From: Hexactinellida sp. DTS-2022
Taxonomy: Eukaryota > Porifera > Hexactinellida
Direction: 5' to 3'
DNA length: 64,000 bases
NCBI GenBank assembly: GCA_028753945.1
Contig: JAPNXP010000003.1
Location: 2,356,001 to 2,420,000 of the forward strand
The notes below the pieces were generated by a model. The model was given only the letters and a program-made list of their open reading frames with translations. It was not told the DNA's origin and made no database searches. The position numbers and the translations under genes are program-made. The number at the start of each line of letters is the position of its first letter. Position 1 is the stretch's first letter. Of this stretch, positions 11,069-25,600 are shown piece after piece.

Positions 11069-11850
11069 CATGGCCTACTATAATACGGCTATACATGCTG
11101 CCGAATCATAGTAGAAAATGAGAGTCCACTTTAGTAATTTTATTCTAAGCTACACTGTGCTTCCTATTGGCATAATTTGCATTGTGTATGGGGTAATCAA
11201 CCATTGCGAGTGCAATGGAACCACTTGTGAGAATCTGAGATTTGTGGTTAAGCTGTTTAGGCTCCATTTAACGATGACATCACAAATACAAAATAAACAA
11301 TTCGAGTCTGAAGAACTACGAGAAAATGAAGATAATTTGCTAATAAATTTAGTATACATTTTCCTAATATATAATGAGAATGAATATATATAACCAGCAA
11401 TTATATACGTTTTATGGACGAAAATAGCAAGTTGTAACTCGGATACTACTTGTATTTTAGCATGAGGTTGCTTTATAATTTTTAATTATTTTTAGAATGT
11501 CGCCATTTTGTGATTTAGTAGCCTTTGGAGTGTGAAATATATCCCTATTTTTATATTCCTGTTCTAAAATTATTAGAAAGTAGGAAGAAAATCAAATTTA
11601 TGATATTTGAATTTTTTTCATTTTGCCATAAATTGTTACCGTCACCATTAAATGGCGCCTAAACAGCTTAACCACACATCTGAGATTTTCACAAGTGATT
11701 CCATTTGACTCGCAATGGTTGATTACCCCATACACAATGCAAATTATGCCAATAGGAAGCATAGTTTAGCTTAGAATAAAATTACAAAACTGGAAACTTA
11801 TTTTCTACTATAATTCGGCAGCATGTATAGCCGTATTATAGTAGGCCATG
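11069..11850. mobile_element. Foldback element with long inverted arms, about 780 bp
   Basis: Left end CATGGCCTACTATAATACGG, right end its complement. The arms match for about 200 bp or more (CATGCTGCCGAAT, ACCATTGCGAG, GTTAAGCTGTTTAGG). No transposase frame. It lies inside the MULE relic; no clean target duplication was found. Confidence 0.72.
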
Positions 11851-12004
11851 GGTTGACGTAACCAAATATTATCAGTATTCGTATTCGATTGATTAAAACG
11901 AATATATTATCAGTATTCGTATCGGTTGACGTAACCGAATATGAGTATTCGTATTCGGTAGGGAAACTATTCATGAATACTGATATTCGGTTCGAGCGGT
12001 TTCA
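11851..12004. repeat. AATATTCG/CGAATA-rich repeat
   Basis: Reiterated CGTATTCG, AGTATTCG and GGTTGACGTAACC motifs. Probably part of a non-autonomous element like the one at 42016, but no ends or duplication are clear. Confidence 0.35.
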
Positions 12005-12224
12005 ACTTTGTAAATTAATCCCATACTCTGTGTCTTGAGTATACTCTGGAGCTATTCCTACAGTCTGGATTTTTCTGTATATGTTCTGCGATATGTGATA
12101 AAAGTATCCTGTTGTCTAGGGAGTTTATTGAGGCCTTTTCGAAGTCCACCTTAATTGATGTGGGATTTAATGCTGGTTCGATTTCAAGTAGTTTTGAAAA
12201 CAATCGATCGTACGTTTAACAACC

Positions 12225-12431
12225 CTCGAATTTAATAGGTTAACATATTTTGTCACCTTTAAATGTGAATATTTCTCTTCAAAAACCAATAGATATAGAT
12301 CGTTGTCGCAGTACAAATTACCCCTGTATACAAATTTTCAGCTTTCTGGGACTTGTAGTCTTTCCAATTAATTCTGGACAAACACACACACAAACAACAA
12401 TTGCGCTTTTAATTTATGTATAGATAGATAG
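12225..12431 (-). repeat. Helitron-like 5' end, reverse orientation
   Basis: Resembles the complement of the 58.9-kb Helitron 5' region: TTGTCACCT, AATTCTGGACAAACACACAC, then AATTG and a short GATA run. It abuts and truncates the GPCR pseudogene. Confidence 0.5.
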
Positions 12432-13361
12432 ATTCCTTGCAAATTAGTCACAGGGATTGTAAAGAACTTGCTATTAGTTGTGTTTCAATTGATTTGATGG
12501 AAGGTCTTGTTGTATTCATAATGATATTATGGTCTTTTCACCAGTTTGGTTGGAAACATTTTACATCTTTCACGTTTGTTTCTTGGAGACTTCCATTTTT
12601 ATATATAATCCCATTCTAACATCAGTATTTATCTCACCTCCTCTTAATACTTAAATTATTCCCTCAACAAATGAATTAAGGTATTGCATTATACCTAATG
12701 ATGAAAGACTAACTTGATATATTGTGTTGGTACCCCTAGCGTTGATTATTGTATTGAATGTAATTATACTAACGGCTGTTATAGTACGTTGTTTTATGAT
12801 TATTGTACATCAGAGAGTTTTTCCAAGCTTCAGCGAGCACAGAAAGTTTCACTCAGATTATTGAGGGTATTACTTGTAATGTTTCCTGTATTAGGGTTTG
12901 GTTTGCTAGCAATCTATTTCGATACTGTTATTTTCGTTTGGGTATTCACTATTTATGTGCATTTCAAGGTATTTTCTGTTCTTCGTTCTTCTAATTCGAT
13001 GATATATCCAGAAATCTATTGTGAATGTGTTGGACTACTTTTATTAGCAATTCTCTCCAGAATCACTACCCAGTTTTCATTACTTGTCACAAGTAAATAA
13101 AGTAAATCTTCTCGAAAAAAAGTTTCCAAGTTGCACTTAATCGCCGCAAAAGATGATACGTATATCAAATTATCAATCATGATGAACTTTTTAAACGAAA
13201 ACTTCTATTTGCCTCCCATTGTTGAAGTTGAAAGATGTGTTGTGTTTTATGAGGAACGCCACTGGCCTTTAATTGATAGACATATTCAAACTCAAATCGA
13301 TGAGAATGAGCCTGATTATTTTTTAGAAAATGTATCTCAGGACCTTAACAATATTCTCTGA
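12432..13361 (+). pseudogene. Truncated, frameshifted adhesion GPCR copy
   Basis: Decayed paralogue of the receptor at 346-2867, starting abruptly in the third helix (IPCKLVTGIV, LLLVVF) and running to the C-terminal tail (LPPIVEVE, FYEERHWP, ending SQDLNNIL). It has a frame change near 12495, stops near 12619 and 12714, and another break near 13098. The tail block FYE(D/E)RHWP is the best-conserved part. No GAIN or N-terminal modules were found upstream. Confidence 0.9.
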
Positions 13362-13666
13362 TTTGGACTAAACGTCCATTTTTATTAATTTTTGTCAAAG
13401 TGCATAACCAAATTACGAATCATTTATTTGAATTTTAATATTTTTAATTTAATTTGTGGATTTCATTATTTGTTCCACTAGATTATGTATTAATTAGATT
13501 AAAATATTTATTATAGAATGTTTATTTCCGATTAGGAAATTACTTTTGCATGTCTATTTAGTCAACAAATACATAGATTATAATATTCTTTTTGTAATTT
13601 CTAGAAATTAGTACACTTTTACAATACTCAAAAATATTCCGGTACTATTTTGAAGAATACCTTTCC

Positions 13667-16600
13667 ATGAAACAAACTACCTTATTTGGCACTGCTACTT
13701 CAACAACAACAATAACAACACCTACTCGAACAAATGCAATTAATTGCAACAAATTTCAAAATAACACGCCCCAATCTCCCAAAGTTGCATTATCAGAATA
13801 TTTCAAATCCTCAAATCAGACTAATTTTAATTCACATGTAGACGTACAAATACCCGAAGCTACTATATTACAGAAAAGTGAATGCTGCTCTCTTTCAACA
13901 TCTATTTTAAAGGGTTCACCTGTATCAAAAATTATAGAAGAAATTAGCATCATTTCAATCGAGTCACCGATTGGCTCATCAAAAGCTCCAACAAAGACAC
14001 CACCCCTTAACCAAACTACATTAGGAATAAACACGAATCAAGTAAATACAGTAATAACTGAAAGCAATGCGACCAAGAGTACCGTAGAAAATGGTAACCA
14101 GATCACTTCACATTTCTTTCCAAAGAAATTGATTAGTTTAAATGCATTTAATTTATCTTTTGATGAAGATGAAATGTCTTTGAAGAAAACAAAACAGAAA
14201 AATCTAACGAAGGAAATTTTTGTGGAAGGGACCAGCATTAATTTTGAAAATCTAAGTTACATTTTTATGCTAAGTGATTTTTTTTATGACTTTCATGAAT
14301 TATTTGAAATACAATCAAATTATGAATGGTCACCTCCTAACTTTCAAGATCTATGTCAAGCCCTTCAAAGTTGTGTTCCAACAGAGAATTTTCCAATTTT
14401 GGCACCCTTGTTAGTCCGACTTATCAGTTATCTCTTTAAAGAACCTTTGACTTACTTTAACGAGAGTATTGACAATTTAAATACATTGTATAATGCTTCC
14501 GCTGTATTATGGTTGTATTTCTACCAGAATAAGAATAGTGAAGTATTAAAAACACTACACTCAGATTTTTATTGGTGAGTAACTGAACAAGTTAACCATA
14601 TATTTACTACGTATCATGTAAACTATCTCGTGTATATAAAAAAATGGTTCAAATACCAACTATTCAACTTTTAATTAACCCTATAAAGAACGATAATCGA
14701 AACTATTATTGTAAGTATTCTTAATTTCTTAGTAGTGTCTCCTTGATTTTATTATCTAAAAATCACAGAAATAACTGTTGTTAGGAATTTGAATTGATAA
14801 GTTAAATATCTAATGGAGTGATTGAGACAATAAATAGACTGTTTTAAGCTACATTTGAATTTTTGATATACTAATTGGTAACACTGCTAATTATTTATTC
14901 TTCTAGCCTACCGTGTGATCTAAAGATCTTCATTTTTAACATTCTCTTGGAAGATATTTTGAACGAAAGCCGTTTTCGTTCTTTTTATGAGGAGAAGTTA
15001 GCTCTTATTAAGGATACTAGAAAGTACTTTGAAGGTTTGAAATCAGATTTGTACAACTTAAACAGAGAAAAATCTGCTTTGAAATTATACAGGAGTGAAA
15101 AGACTCAGGACGCTAATGAGCTTATTGGTTTGTAATTAACCCACTGTTGGGATACAACTTGTTTCAGCTCCACCACCCGCATCATATTTCCATTTCTATT
15201 ATTTCCAATGTTATCTCTAGTATAAGATAACCATAATTAGCTAGTAACACAAACAGAAATTATGACAAGCATAAAAACCTAACGATTGTATTTTATCTTA
15301 AAGCACTCACACATAATATTTACAAAGCGAATTATACGTTATCATCAATTAATGAGATGCCGCCCGCCGCATCCTCAGATAGGATTCGTGTGGAGCTGAA
15401 ACAAGATCACCATTAACATTGATCTTACCACTTCTATCACTGTTTCCAAAGTCATAAATATATTCCCAATATCTTTGGACTTTTCATTAAATTATTTTAT
15501 CTTGGTTTCTTGCAATAAAATAGCCAAGATTCGACTCTAAACCCGTTAAATTTTGTTAGAATCATCGTTTGAATATTATTGTATATTTTTGTACTTTTGT
15601 GGTCAAACTTTGGATTAAAAAATAGTGAATTTGGATACTCTGGTTGTGGTTGTAGAGATGTTATGTCCTACGATTTTTTTGTCGTAAATTTATCTTTTCT
15701 CTAAATCTTTGAAATCTAAACTCGACAGAAACTGTAGCTAATTTTAGAATGTTTAAAATTATTTTTTCATATTTCAGATTTATCCACATTTTGCAATATA
15801 GATCTTAATGACAAAGAAAATGTCAGTTGCAACTCAAACCACCAACCTAACGAACTAGGTATTGATACACGGTTACAGCAAGTTTCTTGCAATATTAATC
15901 ATCTACAGAGAGAAATTTCGAAGGTTGAACGCATTCTGGATAGAAACGAATCATTTTCAATTTCGAGAAAGAAGTTAGGAACAGATTCTTATGGTTAGTT
16001 AAAATACTTAAGGGAATTAATGATATTACTTATTGGGTTACTGAGTTTGCAGTACAAAACCCGGCTTCGCAAAAGTTAATTTTGATGTGAAAGTAACCCT
16101 GCTATACCTGAAAATTGCTTTTTAAAAGGTACTGGCGCGCTTCGCGGTAGAACACTACCACACACCAACCGCAAAGTGCAGTGGTTGGTGTGTGGTTTTT
16201 ATACTTATAACATTGATTATAATTCATTAACAGGCATAAAATAGTAAAATTTCACAATTTGAAATTTAGTGATTACGTCATCATGCGAGAATGAGTAAGC
16301 ATAGTGGCAATCTGGTTTGACCAACGTGTCCGCATCATTAATGTACTTACGTACATGTTCTATTAAGTTAACAGATTTTTATCTCTTAGAGGGTGCGAAT
16401 TATGTGCGATTTTTCAGGGTTCTTGAAATGTGACAATGACGTCATAACTTGTCGAGGTTTGTGTTTTAATAGTACCAGCCCTTCGGTCTCGGTCGCTTTG
16501 CGACGGTTCGGCGCTTCACGCCTCAATTGACGACCGCTGCGCGGCCTTATTACACCTTGAAACGAATCATTTATAATTATACATCTCATAAAGATTACGA

Positions 16601-19600
16601 GTCCTAGAAGCTGAAAATTGGCATGCAGGGATAATTTTACACGCTGACAACGATCTATTGGTTTTCTAAGCGAAATAACGGGATTACGACTTCATAAGCG
16701 CACATAGTTTAGAATAACTCTTTCAGTTTTTATTCGATTCGCCCACAATTTTAGATGATAACACAACATACAATGAGACACACGTATACCGATTTATGGA
16801 AATGTGACGTCACGTAGGAACTAATTTGGATTCAGCTCTTACAATTTTGATTCGATCGTCAAACAATTTTGTCACATTATAAAACAGAATGTATTGCATG
16901 TCTCTAGAAATTTTTATAATTTTCGCATTTAATCTGAGCCAGGCAATAACAAAAATCTAACTTCCAATTGCTGCGTAATTGCTCATATTGAGGTTTGATT
17001 ATATTTCCGAAATTGCATTCTTGATTAATCCAGTTTGCTTCCATCAGTTTATTTAGCTTACGTCAATCACATAAGCATACATAATATTACTATCAAAGTA
17101 ATTCAAGTATTTACAAACAAATTTCCTATGCAGTAAATCCTGGGTTAGTAAATGACATGTATTAATTAATTAATTAGTTGAAATACTTGGGTCCCAAATA
17201 GCAGCATACTGAATTGAGTACTTGTAATTTACAAGTCACAGGTTTAACTTATTTAATATGAGTTATATTTGAGGAGAGTAAGGCCGCGAAGCGGCCGTTA
17301 ATTAATTGTTTTGCGTAGTGTCTAACACGAACAAACAAAAGTCGCGAAGCGACTTCTGTGAGAGAGTGATCCGTCGCGAAGCGACCGAGACCGAAGGGCT
17401 CGTACTTTTAATAATTATCTAAATATTTGAATTTCTATTGAATAAGCGATTCGGAGGTCACGATGAGCATGTTTATAGAGATGTTTATAGAGAGAGGGCC
17501 GGATAATTCACCCATCGGGCCAGATCTGGCCCCTGGCCCGGTGGTTTCCGATCCCTGCTCTATTGCCAATCTTTTTTCGAAATGCTTCGAAATTATGAAG
17601 TGGAGAATTTTAATGTAAAAATATTCGAGCTACTGTATTTAAATTCCATTTCTAGGCCGCAACTACTATAGATTGAAATCATACAGTGAAACAGCAGTAT
17701 TGGTTGAAATGGACAAAAGCAAGAAGGAATTTTTTGAAAAACTTGAAAGCGAGAGAAATGAAACACTTTCTACTACCAAACAAATAGAAAATGTCAACGA
17801 AACGACAGAACAAAATAAAGATCAACAGTGCCTAAACTTACAAGAAACTGAGTCTAAAGAATTACAAAAAAATGAAGACGTCACAAAAGTTACGAGCAAA
17901 ATTAATTCACCAATATCTCCCACAATTAGTGAAGATGCTTTTGGAACTACTTCAGTAGTTTGGATGGACTATACTACAGAATGTCAGTTGAAAGATCTTA
18001 TAAAGTAAGCTTTTCTAAACAAAAAAACAATTTCTGTCAGCCACTAGCCTATATCAGAGGCATCGGAAGCAAAGTAAAAGTGGGGTGGCCACAATTCTGT
18101 TGTACAGAATAGTGAGCGATAAAGGGGCCTGGCAAGGGGTTTACTCCCCAGAATTTTTTATTTATTCTTAGATATATTTAGTGTATATGAGACTGAAACT
18201 TGCAGACAGTAGATTAATTAATGCCGTTGTGGTCAATCACGAAAATTGGCATGTAAATTCATCAGTCAGCAAGAATTTGTGAATCTATATTTAAAATGTG
18301 TTGATAGAATAATCGTGTGTATGATTAATGATAGATTCGGAAGGTATAAAAGTACAAATAATATATTGCTGATACTAAGGATTCTAAAAATTAGACTGAC
18401 AACCTAATTAATCAGAGGCACGAAACTTTCTAAACAAAGTTTCACGGTGCTCTGATGATCTCACAAACTCATTCCCAATGTCTATTAAGTTCAGTTTGTC
18501 AGTGAGATCCTATGAACATGCAGAGTCTTGACACTGTGAGCCTTTCCTTTGACATAGTAGATCGCAGCTAAGTTTTACGCGACGAAGTGAGCTAAACTAC
18601 CTCTCACTAACAGCATTAGTCGCCGGCATCACCAAGATTAGCTGTACCAAGGTGCAAACACAGCAAGTTTGATGATTGTCGAATTTCACTCAGTCCTTCC
18701 AGTTCAAAAAACCTCTATTACAAACGCGGCATCTGCACTAGAACTGGAGGTGTCTAAATATGGCTTTCTACAATGAAGCAAAGAACAGATTACTCATCCT
18801 CGCAGTAGTGAAGCCATGTTCATCGTTTGAACCATCCGTGTGGAAACCTCTCTTCACGACTAGCTTTTACCGAACTCCCTTTTTGGAAACTTGAAGTCTC
18901 TTGGCTGATGAGGTTCAGTCATAGGAGGAGACGCCATTAATTAACAGACTAACAATCTAACCTTACCAGTATATTCAGATGTTAATTAGAATCCAATTAT
19001 AATACTATAACACTATAATCTGTTTCTCAGCATACGTAATAATTTTCGCATAATAAAAAGTGGAGACACTGACCGCTCCACTTTTCGTCATGAATATATT
19101 ATTTATGACTAAGGAAGTGGTCCAAATGTATAGCAGAAATTGAGCTGAGATGGCCGAGGACATTCTCAGCCAATATGCTTAAATTTGTAATTTCAACAAA
19201 AAAAATTGGGGCGGCATGGCCGCCCCAGCAGCCAAAGCCTATGCCTATATTCAAGAAAATATAATTATTTATGGAGTAAGTTTTCACGGTTTACTCCTAT
19301 TTTTAGAAAATATAATCCCGGCTTCGCTAAGATGAATTTTTGATGTTAGAAAAGTACTTTGCCTGAAAATTACATTAGAAAAGGTATTAGGAGTAATTAC
19401 TTTTTTTATCTGTTAATTAACTTAACTTAATTAATTTGCTTATTTGTGATTCATCTCTTCTAGGTATCTAAAGACCGATATTGGTGGGAAGAAGTTTTAT
19501 AACCGAATTGAAGGAATTTTATCGAGTTTGATTAATGGAACCAATGAAGAAAAGGTGAGTTGTGATGATGAGCCATCTCATTTCTTGCGGTCAATGCGGA

Positions 19601-22600
19601 AAGCTAGCCCTGTAGAATTTACTTGTAAAGAGTTTGTCAGTCAGCTGACTGATCTTGGAGAGGATCTACTGTCTTCAGGATTGGTGTCTACACAATTTGA
19701 CTTTTTCACTTGGATTGGTGAGTGAACAGGTTGGATTTAATGCAGATCACCAGGCTATTACGAAATACAAATAAACAAATCCGCTTTGTTGTATCATCAC
19801 GATTCTTTGTATTATTCGTATAATACGTAATAGTAAATTGCTTCACGTATTACAAATAACATGTTCACGAATAGACCGCCAAAATCCGTTCGCCTTATCC
19901 AGAATTTGTATTAACTATTGTTATTTCTATTGAAAATACTTTTAAGGGGACTGTCGAAATTAACCGGAATTTCGTATTAACCTTTTTAGTGTGCTTCTTC
20001 TAGTAAAAAACGTTATAGTAGGGTCCTACTATTTTATACTATAAGTGCACACTATTGAATTTACCTCTGTCGGACTTCCGGCCGGCCGGCCGTACGCGAA
20101 GGCCTGACTAAACCATTAGGGATAGAGATTTAAAACTTGGACAGGAGATATAGAATTTCCTGAAGATGATCACCTCGAAGCCCGAATTCTCAATTTCGCT
20201 TTTGTTCATCAGTTAAATCGAAATTTGTATTCTGGTCCACCGTCCAGTGACTCTTTAATAATTCGAAATAGTTATTAAAATATAGGGTTGTATTCTCCTA
20301 AGGATGTTCTTTCTATTTATCAATTAAAATTATTAGGTCGCTAATCTATTCTACGTTTTATTAACGGTTTTTTATGTAAATCAGCCATCTTCTCCATATT
20401 GTAATTACTCTATAGTATACTGAATACTATAGAACATATTAGGTACATAAGCTACTATCTGAGATAATGACTGTTATTGATTGGTTTGTAAGGAATATGT
20501 GTTTCATACAAAGTGCAATGAAAACACTTGGAAGTTGGAACATTTTACAAGTTGATGATCATGTCAATAATGAATTCTTTTATTCAAATAGTAACGTAAA
20601 TAGTAAATACTACACGTATTCCTAATTCTATTTGTGATAATTAATCTTTAATTAATTTAGACATTTGAAGTCTTCACAATTCAAACATTAATTAAATTAT
20701 ATTACACTAAGATGAAATGTAATTTGAATATTGAAATTCTAGTTAAATTTAGCATTGGGGAAGTGCAATCAGAAGGAGCACACTCCCATCCCGTCTGTGA
20801 GGGGTTTTTTCATACTAACGAGGTTCTACTGTAATATATTTTTGTGGATAACTTCTTTCAGTTTTTATATGTGTAATACTTACGTAATATTCGAACATAT
20901 ATTGCGTTCATACGTATTATACGTTATACGCTTGGTAGAATTCAAGTATTATACAACTTCGCTAACAGTATACAGTATTATGTCATATTGGTTTCTGGAT
21001 ATTTGTCCCAATTAAGCATTGTCGACATGAATACCAGTTAGATATACTTATAATACATATTATACAATATATTTGTGGGCATCAGTAGAACTCAGTTATC
21101 ATTTATCGCACCCATAATGAAAATACGTACACTACGATTATCCGAGTATACTGAATAACGAGTTCATCCAAAATACATACTGATGTATAAGTTAACACAT
21201 CTATCTATCTATATATATATCTATATATTAAAAGCATAATTGTTGCATGTTGGTGTGGTGTGTTTGTCCAGAATTAATAGGAAAGATCACAAGCTCTAGA
21301 AATCTGTAAATTTGCATTACTATTGGTTTTCGAAACGAAATAACGGGGTTATGACTTATAAAGGCACATATTTGGGAATAACTCTTTCACTTTTTATCCG
21401 ATTCGCCAACAATTTTAGATGGCAAGTGAAGAAGAGAACAGAGAACATGAAATGAGACACACGTATACCGATTTATGGGTTTATGACGTCACGTGGGAAT
21501 TAATTATTATTGTTATTATTTCTTTAAATTCACTACACATAGTATTCACATACAGTTAACTCCCGTTATAACGAAGTGCTCAGGACCCTTGTTTCATTTC
21601 ATTATAAGCAGAATTCGTTATAATCGGAGTTCGTTATAACTGGAGTAAATCAATAGGTTAGAGGCTCCATATGGGATTTAAATTACTTTCGTTATAAGCG
21701 GAGTTTCGTTATATCTAATTCGTTGTAAGTTGTAACCGAAGTTTTAATAATGAAATAAGATAGAAGGATTTCCGGACCTGCATGATTTCAGTTTAGTTAG
21801 TTCTATTAGTGATTTATTAATAGCATACAGAACAGATATTCATAACTGTTCATATATATTCCTATTTGACCTAGACAAATCTTTTCATATTCTGTTTTCC
21901 ATCTTACGAATTTGATTCAAATTTTAATTTTAATCAATCAAATCATAGCTTAAATTCTATGTTATTGATGTTTCAGAATCGAGGTATCCTTATGGCGTAG
22001 CTGAAATTATTTGAGCTATTAATATGATAATTTTAATTTCCCAAACAAATTACATTGTTTAACATATTTATTTATGAAATCACTTATATAGAGCTCAGCT
22101 CTAGTAGAGTTCAGTTTTCACTATGTGTATTCAGGCACTGAAAAAGGTCAGTTTTTTCCAGAGTTTGAAATTGACCTTTAGAAAGTAAGCCTGGGCTTTT
22201 AGTATGGGAAAAAATCTGAACTCTACAAAGCTCAGCTCTATATAAGGATTCTCTTTATTTATTATGAGTGATATTTTGAGATTGGTATTGCCGCGAAGCG
22301 GCCGTTAATTGAATTACGTAGTGTCTAACACGAACGAACAAAGGTCGCGGAGCGACTTTTGTGAGAGAGTGATCCGTCGCGAAGCGACCGAGACCGAAGG
22401 GCTCGTTGTTAGAAAAAGTACATACTACATAAACTAAAGTATCTACTAACTCCAGTACGTTGTAACAGAGTTATAATGTGCTAACTACTGTTTATTGGCT
22501 TTACACCTTTTCTAATGTAATTTTTATACACCGGGCAGGTCATTTTTTGATACCAACGTTTATTTATTTGAGATTATTTCCATATAGATACACTAACCAA

Positions 22601-25600
22601 TAGGAATTATCCGCTAACGGCAGAAAGTTGTCTAGAATTGACTGAAAAGCTGACTTATTTAATGGAATTTCTCGTTGGTTCAAGCAAAATCAACATTCAC
22701 AGTTCAATTCACAAGTCTTATCTCCCTCAAACAACGCCAACATTGTCACGTCTATTTCTATTGCTAGATTATTATGAACGTAATATTGACACTGCAGACT
22801 CATACTATAGAATGAATTGTAGAAAATGTATGAAAAAGAATATATGGAATGGTAAGTGCACAATTGCACAAATTATGGTTGACTATAGTTAACGAGTTTT
22901 CCCTGCCAACTTCTCAAATAAACACGTTTCTTAGATTAAAAATGTTTTATAAGCCAAAGCCTTAATCAACACTCTATAATTAATACAACTATTCTCGTTT
23001 AATACGAAGACCAGGAACCACCAAACATTTTTCGTACAGTTGAAACCGGTTTTTATAACCATTTCTTTCAGATAAATATTGTAAGAAAAAAAACGATTTG
23101 GAAATTCTTATTTGTGTAGGCTAGAAAAATATAATTTTATACTCTTTAACCGATATTTCTCCTTATTTGTGTTCGTGTAAACGAGAGTCCACTGTACCTC
23201 GTAAGATTCTCACCTTGATTGAATATTGTAAACTCTTTAGGTACCAAGTATAATCCTTTATTTACTTGCCAAGACTGTTTCAAAACTTTCCATTTGACCT
23301 GTCAAGACCCACCACTGAAAGACATTCTATTTGATCATTCCTGTAATCAATGCACCAGTCCTCAAACCCAGACATTAAACACATTTGACAGAACAAATAC
23401 CATGCATGCTAATGAGGATGAAAGTTCAGCTGAATCGGTATCTATTTATTTTGCCGAGCTAAATTACTCGTTTAATTAATGATTAGTTTTACATATACGC
23501 AGGGCCGGATTAAGCTGGTGGTCGGCCCGCGCATGTTTGTGTTTATGCAAAAAGCAAAAAAAAATTGACTATAATTCCTTTATTTATTATAGAAGAAAGA
23601 AACCTAAACATTTATAATCAAGGTTTCATCCAAACTAAATTTCCCGCGCGCCTAGATATAGTTTGAGCTTGCTGACACGCGCCTAAATTACACATTTTGT
23701 ATTAAGTTTATGGGAGCATCTCTCGATTTTCGCGCGCCTAGAAAATTTTTCTACCAAATTTACGCGCCTCCAGGCGCGTTGCATACGCCTGGATGAACCC
23801 CTGTTTATAATCCATTGGTATTTGTATAAACAGTAGTTACAGCACGTATTGTAAAACATAGATAAAGTCGTAAAATCACACTTTTTAAAAAAGTCTGCCA
23901 GCGTAAGATTACGAACACAATTAATGTAAATGAAATCAATATCAAATACACATTGACCATTGTACGCATTTTAACAACAAGTAGGTAATACGATAATCGA
24001 CAGACAATTATACTCGTAAGATATTCAGATTACTATAATATCATCTTCTATATCTCAACAAAAAGATGTCGTGAGATCAATTTATGTTAGGCATGGCGGT
24101 CCCTCTCTCGTGGTAGGCGGCCCTGTTCAGCTGAACAATCTGAGCGTACCTTAATCCGGGCCTGCAACACGTAATTACGTATACATATGATACAGTTGAT
24201 AGCGGTTATAGGCAAGGGCGTAGCCAGGCCAAAATCTATGGGGGGGGGGAATGTACAACCAGTGAACGTAGCGAGCGACTTAAATGGGTCCTGGCGGTAA
24301 AACCACCAGAAAATGACTGAGCTAGGGGGGGGGGGCAATTGCCCCCCCCCTGACCCCCCCTCCCTACGCCCATGGTTATAGGGTCACTTGTTGTATGAAT
24401 ATGCCGGCTATAAGAACAATATTCTGGGAAGCGGTTATATTTATTACAAGCTGCTCGTCCGCGCTATGCGCGTTCTTACAACTTGCACTCGGGCCTGCGG
24501 CCCTCGCTTGTATTTCAAAACACATGCCTTTTCAAATTTAATGTCGGTTGTATTTAATTACATACTCCAATAGACTTAAACTGAATTTAGGCTCCTATAA
24601 AAACTTTTGATTATGGAACGAAAAATTGACGAAAAAATTATATAGTATCCCCTCCCTACATCACGCTTTTTGTCATTTTGTAATATAAAGGACGGGTTGT
24701 ACACGAACCCCCTTGAGCATTACTTAAATTCAAAAGCACAAATTGATTATATTACGGGAATCATATGGGAAATATTTAGGTGACCGCTAGTGACCCACGT
24801 AACAGTAATGCTATTGTTTCAGAGTAGGGCTGTGCCCCCCTAAGCTGTCTATATATCCGTGGGCCCCAGTCATAGGTATATACGTATAAGGACAGAAAAA
24901 TAAATTGGGAAATACTAATCAGCGCCTGTACTGTTGAATATTTATGCTAGTTAGAACTGACAGTTTTCTAGATAATAACGCATGTCCGTGTATATATTAA
25001 TAAACTAACTCCAAATAGAAAATTAATATCACTAACAAACTGTACAACTCTGTGGACCCCTAACTTTGGACTGTGGAGAAGTTATTGTATTGATTGGTAA
25101 TAATCAAATAGACACAATGGAATGTTAGAAATGGATGGGTAGACAGACGGAACACAATAACTGATTGGATAAATGAACTTCCTCTCGACCAATTAAATCA
25201 CAATCTCAGATAGGCATTCTATAACGCACACTTAACAATTGATAGAGACTCTAAAATCCTTTTATACGGATTGAATGCTAGCTGCTAATCCATACTGGAA
25301 AACCCTCGAATTTAATAGGCTAAAAGTTTTGTCACCTATAGGGAGGGAAGATGTGAATATTTTTCTTAGATATTAGAACTTGTTTCTAGATACAGTATTC
25401 CCTATCCCCCTGCCAAATTTCAAGTCTGTAACTCTTACCAGTTCCTCAATCAATTCTGAACAAACAAACAAACAAACAAAAAAACAAATCATTGTGATTT
25501 AATATATTTATTATTATTATCGAAAAAATTTCGGTTATAAGAACAATTCGGATTTAAAACATAATAAAGATTGCAGGATTTTTTGATAAATATTAATGTA

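Larger units (their letters stand above)
10885..12205 (-). pseudogene. Mutator-like (MULE) transposase relic, split
   Basis: On the minus strand, 12205-12005 encodes a MULE-type core (KVDFEKASIN, then after a frame change YRKIQTVGI and a spaced Y..D). 11070-10885 encodes the typical C-terminal stretch (TNNCVEGWHNAF, then after a frame change LLIHIQREQAFKKRF). The two pieces are separated by the foldback element at 11069-11850 and by an AATATTCG-rich stretch at 11850-12005. At least two frameshifts and internal stops. Cut-and-paste transposase by family; dead here. Two 9-bp-duplication MITEs in the window (6885, 22076) would be mobilised by this class. Confidence 0.65.

Noticed and set aside
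13667-13700. A PCNA-binding PIP box at the start of the DDT-PHD protein (QTTLF)
   Set aside because: Only the Q and L positions fit; the paired aromatic residues are absent.
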